A stretch of 32,676 nt of DNA from assembly GCA_031551725.1 (NCBI GenBank), contig JAVBNF010000052.1:1-32676 (forward strand), written 5' to 3'. A program made the position numbers and the translations under genes. Numbering within the stretch: position 1 is the first letter of the stretch; each line of letters starts with the position of its first letter. Source of the stretch: JAVBNF01 sp031551725 (GTDB lineage Bacteria; Bacteroidota; Bacteroidia; Bacteroidales; P3). The notes beneath the pieces were generated by a model. That model saw only the letters and a program-made list of their open reading frames with translations. It made no database searches and was not told the origin of the DNA. Shown here piece after piece: positions 30,268 through 32,676 of the stretch.

Positions 30268-30660
30268 ATGAAAGAAATAATTTTTGAAACCCTCACTATG
30301 ATGGGTTTTACTTTTTTAGTCGGTCTCGGCGTTGCATTGCTGTTGCAGGTTGTTACGTGGATGTTCCTAACATTTACAAAGAAAAATATTATCGAGTCCA
30401 TTGCCGCAATGGAAATGCAAATTGCAAAACAACGGATTTTGCAAAAAGAAGTGGAAGCAAAATTCACCGCACTGGAAGCTATTCCCGACATTGACCTCTT
30501 GCGTTTTTTGCATGAAAACAGAAACTCTTCTGCCACAAAAGAAGACGATGTGGATACCATTTATGCTTTGTTTAACTACTATCGGGGCATCCCTCGAGAA
30601 GATGAAAACGACGACGGAACCAGCGATTTAATTAAACATTTTTACGAAGACAAGAAATAA
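30268..30660 (+). CDS. OadG-like membrane subunit, uncertain
   Basis: 130 residues from ATG at 30268. One N-terminal helix (MMGFTFLVGLGVALLLQVVTW after a short MKEIIFETL) is followed by a charged coiled-coil-like segment (IAAMEMQIAKQRILQKEVEA) and an acidic tail. One-helix small proteins of this kind are the gamma subunits (OadG) of sodium-pumping decarboxylases, and it stands 6 bp before the beta subunit gene. It differs from classic OadG by its longer tail (about 130 versus about 80 residues), and I see no zinc-binding histidines at its end. Assignment rests mainly on topology and position. The carboxyltransferase and biotin carrier genes are not next to it. Confidence 0.5.
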   Translation: MKEIIFETLTMMGFTFLVGLGVALLLQVVTWMFLTFTKKNIIESIAAMEMQIAKQRILQKEVEAKFTALEAIPDIDLLRFLHENRNSSATKEDDVDTIYALFNYYRGIPREDENDDGTSDLIKHFYEDKK

Positions 30661-30666
30661 GCAAAC

Positions 30667-31884
30667 ATGGAAAAGTACGATTTAAATAATATCTTTCAAG
30701 GGATTTCAACCATGTTGCAATCCGATCCGGCCATTATGTATGCCCGTATTGGGTTGATTTTACTGGGTATTCTGCTTGTTTTTCTGGGTCGTAAATCTGT
30801 TCTTGAGCCGTTGGTAATGATTCCGATGGGGTTGGGAATGGTGGCTATTAATGCCGGCGTGCTTATTTTGCCAGGCGGCATTCAAGGAAACTTATTCCTC
30901 GATCCGATGGTTACCGACAACAACGAATTGATGAACATCATGCAAATCAATTTCCTGCAACCGGTTTATACGTATATGTTCAGCAACGGCCTTATTGCAT
31001 GCCTTATTTTTATGGGTATCGGAACTATGCTCGACATGAGTTTTCTGCTTGCAAAGCCCATTCAGAGTATGTTTCTGGCGCTTTGCGCGGAATTGGGAAC
31101 ATTTGCAACGCTTCCAATTGCGTATGCATTGGGACTTACGCCCGGCGAAAGCGCTTCCGCAGCAATGGTTGGCGGCGCCGACGGCCCCATGGTATTATTT
31201 GTTTCATTAAACTTAGCCAAAAATTTATTTGTACCGATTACCGTAGTTGCATACTTGTACTTGGGGTTAACGTATGGCGGATACCCTTATCTGGTACGCT
31301 TGATGGTTCCGAAAAAATTCCGCGCAATCAAAATGGACCGCTCCAAAGAAAAAACCAAACACTTTGGTTCGGGTACCAAACTTTCGTTGGCAGTCGTATT
31401 GTGCGTTGTTCTTTGCTTACTATTTCCGGTGGCGGCGCCTTTGTTTTTCTCACTTTTCATCGGAATCGCAATCAAAGAATCCGGATTGACACATGTTATT
31501 AGTTTTGTCAGCGGTCCGCTTTTGTATGGTTCAACATTCTTTCTCGGCATTTTATTGGGTGTTTTGTGCGATGCGAAATTATTACTCGATCCGCTTATCT
31601 TAAAACTCTTGATCTTGGGTATTGTCGCGCTTTTCCTTTCGGGAGTGGGCGGTATTATCGGCGGATACATCATGTATTTCATCAAACGCGGCAACTTCAA
31701 CCCTGTGATTGGCATTGCAGGTGTTAGTTGTGTGCCCACAACGGCCAAAGTTGCTCAAAAAATAGTTGCAAAAGACAATCCTCATTCTCTGATTTTGCCC
31801 GAAGCGCTTGGCGCGAATATCACAGGTGTAATTACCTCTGCAATTATTGCAGGGGTATTTATTACCATTATCCCAATGCTGTAA
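30667..31884 (+). CDS. Sodium ion-translocating decarboxylase subunit beta
   Basis: 405 residues with about 11 membrane segments. Family signatures include FMGIGTMLDMSFLLAKP, MVGGADGPMVLFVSLNLA with the Na+-site aspartate (D172 here), and GVSCVPTTAKVAQKIVAK near the C-terminus. The beta subunit (OadB/MmdB/GcdB) decarboxylates carboxybiotin and pumps Na+ out of the cell. The cognate alpha subunit and biotin carrier are not in the window, so the substrate (oxaloacetate, methylmalonyl-CoA or glutaconyl-CoA) cannot be decided. It is cotranscribed with the small membrane protein upstream. Confidence 0.95.
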   Translation: MEKYDLNNIFQGISTMLQSDPAIMYARIGLILLGILLVFLGRKSVLEPLVMIPMGLGMVAINAGVLILPGGIQGNLFLDPMVTDNNELMNIMQINFLQPVYTYMFSNGLIACLIFMGIGTMLDMSFLLAKPIQSMFLALCAELGTFATLPIAYALGLTPGESASAAMVGGADGPMVLFVSLNLAKNLFVPITVVAYLYLGLTYGGYPYLVRLMVPKKFRAIKMDRSKEKTKHFGSGTKLSLAVVLCVVLCLLFPVAAPLFFSLFIGIAIKESGLTHVISFVSGPLLYGSTFFLGILLGVLCDAKLLLDPLILKLLILGIVALFLSGVGGIIGGYIMYFIKRGNFNPVIGIAGVSCVPTTAKVAQKIVAKDNPHSLILPEALGANITGVITSAIIAGVFITIIPML

Positions 31885-31910
31885 TATTTTTTATTTCAAA
31901 AAATAATTTA

Positions 31911-31918
31911 TACCTTTG
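31911..31918 (+). promoter_or_regulatory. -7 box of the right FISUMP gene
   Basis: TACCTTTG followed by CGAAAATAA matches the left copy's TAACTTTG-CGAAAATAA, so the same promoter is conserved in both paralogs. The -33 TTTG of the left copy is not present here. Of the remaining 31885-32236, 31929-31970 holds AGTTAAC-type repeats and the rest is leader. Confidence 0.6.
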
Positions 31919-32009
31919 CGAAAATAATCAGTTAACAAGGTGACGAGTTAACGAGAAAACAAATTAACAAAAATATATAGAAAAACACTAATTAAACATA
32001 AATAAAGAA

Positions 32010-32172
32010 AGCGTAAGCTTAAATTCTTTTCAAGAAAACTGCTAAATTTCAAAGACTAAAGAATTAATAAGCGATACGCTCATGCTGTGTTCCGGCGTGA
32101 GTTGTGTCTTATTTAGTCTTGGGTTCTTAGCAGTACCTCTTGAAAATAAGAAATTCAACTCGCGCCTTTTTT
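32010..32172 (+). promoter_or_regulatory. Structured leader RNA of the right FISUMP gene
   Basis: Hairpin 1: AGCGTA/TACGCT (32010-32015, 32075-32080), GCTTA/TAAGC (32017-32021, 32068-32072) and AATTCTTT/AAAGAATT (32022-32029, 32058-32065). Hairpin 2: GGCGTGAGTTG (32094-32104) with CAACTCGCGCC (32156-32166), then TCTTATT/AATAAGA (32107-32113, 32145-32151), ending in TTTTTT (32167-32172). The two loops are complementary: 32027-32035 with 32138-32146, 32039-32045 with 32127-32133, and 32053-32060 with 32112-32119. The left copy keeps all helices with different bases. The conserved unpaired stretches GGGT-CTT and GTACCTCTT lie between them. A UUCG-loop hairpin follows at about 32188-32200. No known family is recognised. 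Confidence 0.75.
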
Positions 32173-32236
32173 GTTATGCATATACAGACCCTTCGGGGCT
32201 TGTTGGAAAATGATTAACAATTAAATACAACACAAC

Positions 32237-32676
32237 ATGAAAACACAATTACAATTATCGACTGCGGCTGTACGGGCAACCCTTGCGGTTGCCCCTTCGA
32301 ACGACAATGTGCGGGCGTATTGCATACGCCCATCAAAAGGGCACCCACAAGGGGTGCCCCTACGGTTCGCACGATGGATTTTTCTGCAATTCTGCATTTT
32401 TGCATTTCTGCCGGTATTTGCGCAAATCGCCGCCCCCGATTTCACCGACTCGCGCGACGGCCAAACCTACAAAACTGTGATCATGCCCGATGGCAAGCGC
32501 TGGATGGCGGAAAACTTGCGGTATCGCAAGGGGCTGGATAATCCTGTTGTTCCCAATGTTCCGGCATCAAGTGCAAATACCTTTGCCGCTTCGAAAAACT
32601 TGTATTACTGTCCGGGTCCTGGGCCAATGAATAATTCCGCTAATCAGGCCGATCCGTTGGCTTGTGAATATTGGGG
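32237..32676 (+). CDS. FISUMP-domain secreted protein, 5' part (right copy, runs off the window)
   Basis: Open for 146 codons from ATG at 32237 to the window end. The N-terminal 45 residues are partly repeat-encoded (SNDNVRAYCIRPSKGHPQGV and neighbours). Next is a hydrophobic core WIFLQFCIFAFLPVFAQ (about residues 47-63), then PDFTDSRDG, YKTVIMPDG, WMAENLRY and NLYYCPGPGPM of the FISUMP domain. The last 96 bases match the left copy exactly on the opposite strand (32579-32674). A GTG at 32354 inside the repeat would give a compact signal peptide, but the ATG is preferred because its context and leader are conserved in both paralogs. Function unknown; an exported surface or adhesion role is only a general guess for the family. 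Confidence 0.85.
   Translation, partial: MKTQLQLSTAAVRATLAVAPSNDNVRAYCIRPSKGHPQGVPLRFARWIFLQFCIFAFLPVFAQIAAPDFTDSRDGQTYKTVIMPDGKRWMAENLRYRKGLDNPVVPNVPASSANTFAASKNLYYCPGPGPMNNSANQADPLACEYW
32274..32416 (+). repeat. Three GGGC-x4/x4-GCCC hairpins plus TGCATTTCTGC run in the signal-peptide region
   Basis: Hairpins: GGGCAACC/GGTTGCCC (32274-32281, 32287-32294), GGGCGTAT/ATACGCCC (32313-32320, 32324-32331) and GGGCACCC/GGGGTGCCC (32339-32346, 32351-32359). The outer GGGC/GCCC is constant while the inner four pairs differ. They are followed by CTGCAATTCTGCATTTTTGC (32384-32403), related to the repeat in the S9 peptidase. All are in frame. Confidence 0.8.

Noticed and set aside
32010..32172. Self-cleaving ribozyme or retron RNA
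   Set aside because: No hammerhead, twister or HDV core motif was found by eye, and no reverse transcriptase is in the window; the structured leader interpretation needs fewer assumptions.
32214..32405. Minus-strand frame with GAPLVGALLMG
   Set aside because: It is the antisense of the GGGC/GCCC hairpin repeats inside the FISUMP gene; such peptides come from repeat DNA and are not genes.

Overview
The window looks like a Bacteroidota (Bacteroidales-type) chromosome segment, probably from a metagenome-derived genome. Three things point there. The gene content is typical of the phylum: a short 288-residue primary sigma factor, DUF4271 next to hemD, Omp28/TlpA/DUF6029, OstA-like and PepSY-like proteins, and FISUMP-domain paralogs. 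Promoters repeatedly match the Bacteroidota consensus TTTG-N19/20-TAnnTTTG. Shine-Dalgarno sequences are not evident. No integrase, transposase, phage gene or CRISPR array was seen.

Layout. Both ends hold the 5' part of the same FISUMP-domain secreted protein, facing outward, so the window is bounded by an inverted repeat (1-773 on minus, about 31972-32676 on plus). Inside it, 1014-6633 is a minus-strand block: AspT/YbjL-type transporter, family 9 glycosyltransferase, MazG, metallo-beta-lactamase-fold hydrolase and a threonine-synthase-like enzyme. Palindromic repeats fill three of the gaps. Plus-strand housekeeping genes follow: rpoD, DUF4271, hemD, rnpA. Next is a redox/envelope cluster (Omp28-like lipoprotein, divergent TlpA-like thioredoxin, DUF6029), then an acetoacetate-decarboxylase-like protein with an S9 peptidase, and a convergent winged-helix protein. 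At 17840-18242 there are a likely 6S RNA, two terminators and the initiator tRNA. After that come a secreted protein of unknown role, folA, a small membrane protein, the tight run fur-like/purA/PepSY-like/OstA-like, purS with a DsbD-type reductase, a MATE exporter, a lone OppC-type permease, and a two-gene sodium-pump decarboxylase membrane module.

Most interesting: each FISUMP gene has a leader of about 165 nt. Its outer hairpins are conserved in sequence, but its loop-loop helices differ almost completely between the two copies and still pair. That is strong two-copy covariation for a structured RNA ending in an intrinsic-terminator-like hairpin upstream of the start codon. Both FISUMP genes also carry different families of palindromic repeats inserted in frame in the signal-peptide region, reminiscent of Rickettsia palindromic elements. 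The S9 peptidase shows a similar feature. Other points are a 6S-like RNA with a switchable 5' hairpin, a Fur-like regulator lacking CxxC zinc motifs and overlapping purA, a 7-bp tandem repeat abutting the folA start codon, and several genes whose real starts are set by promoter position.
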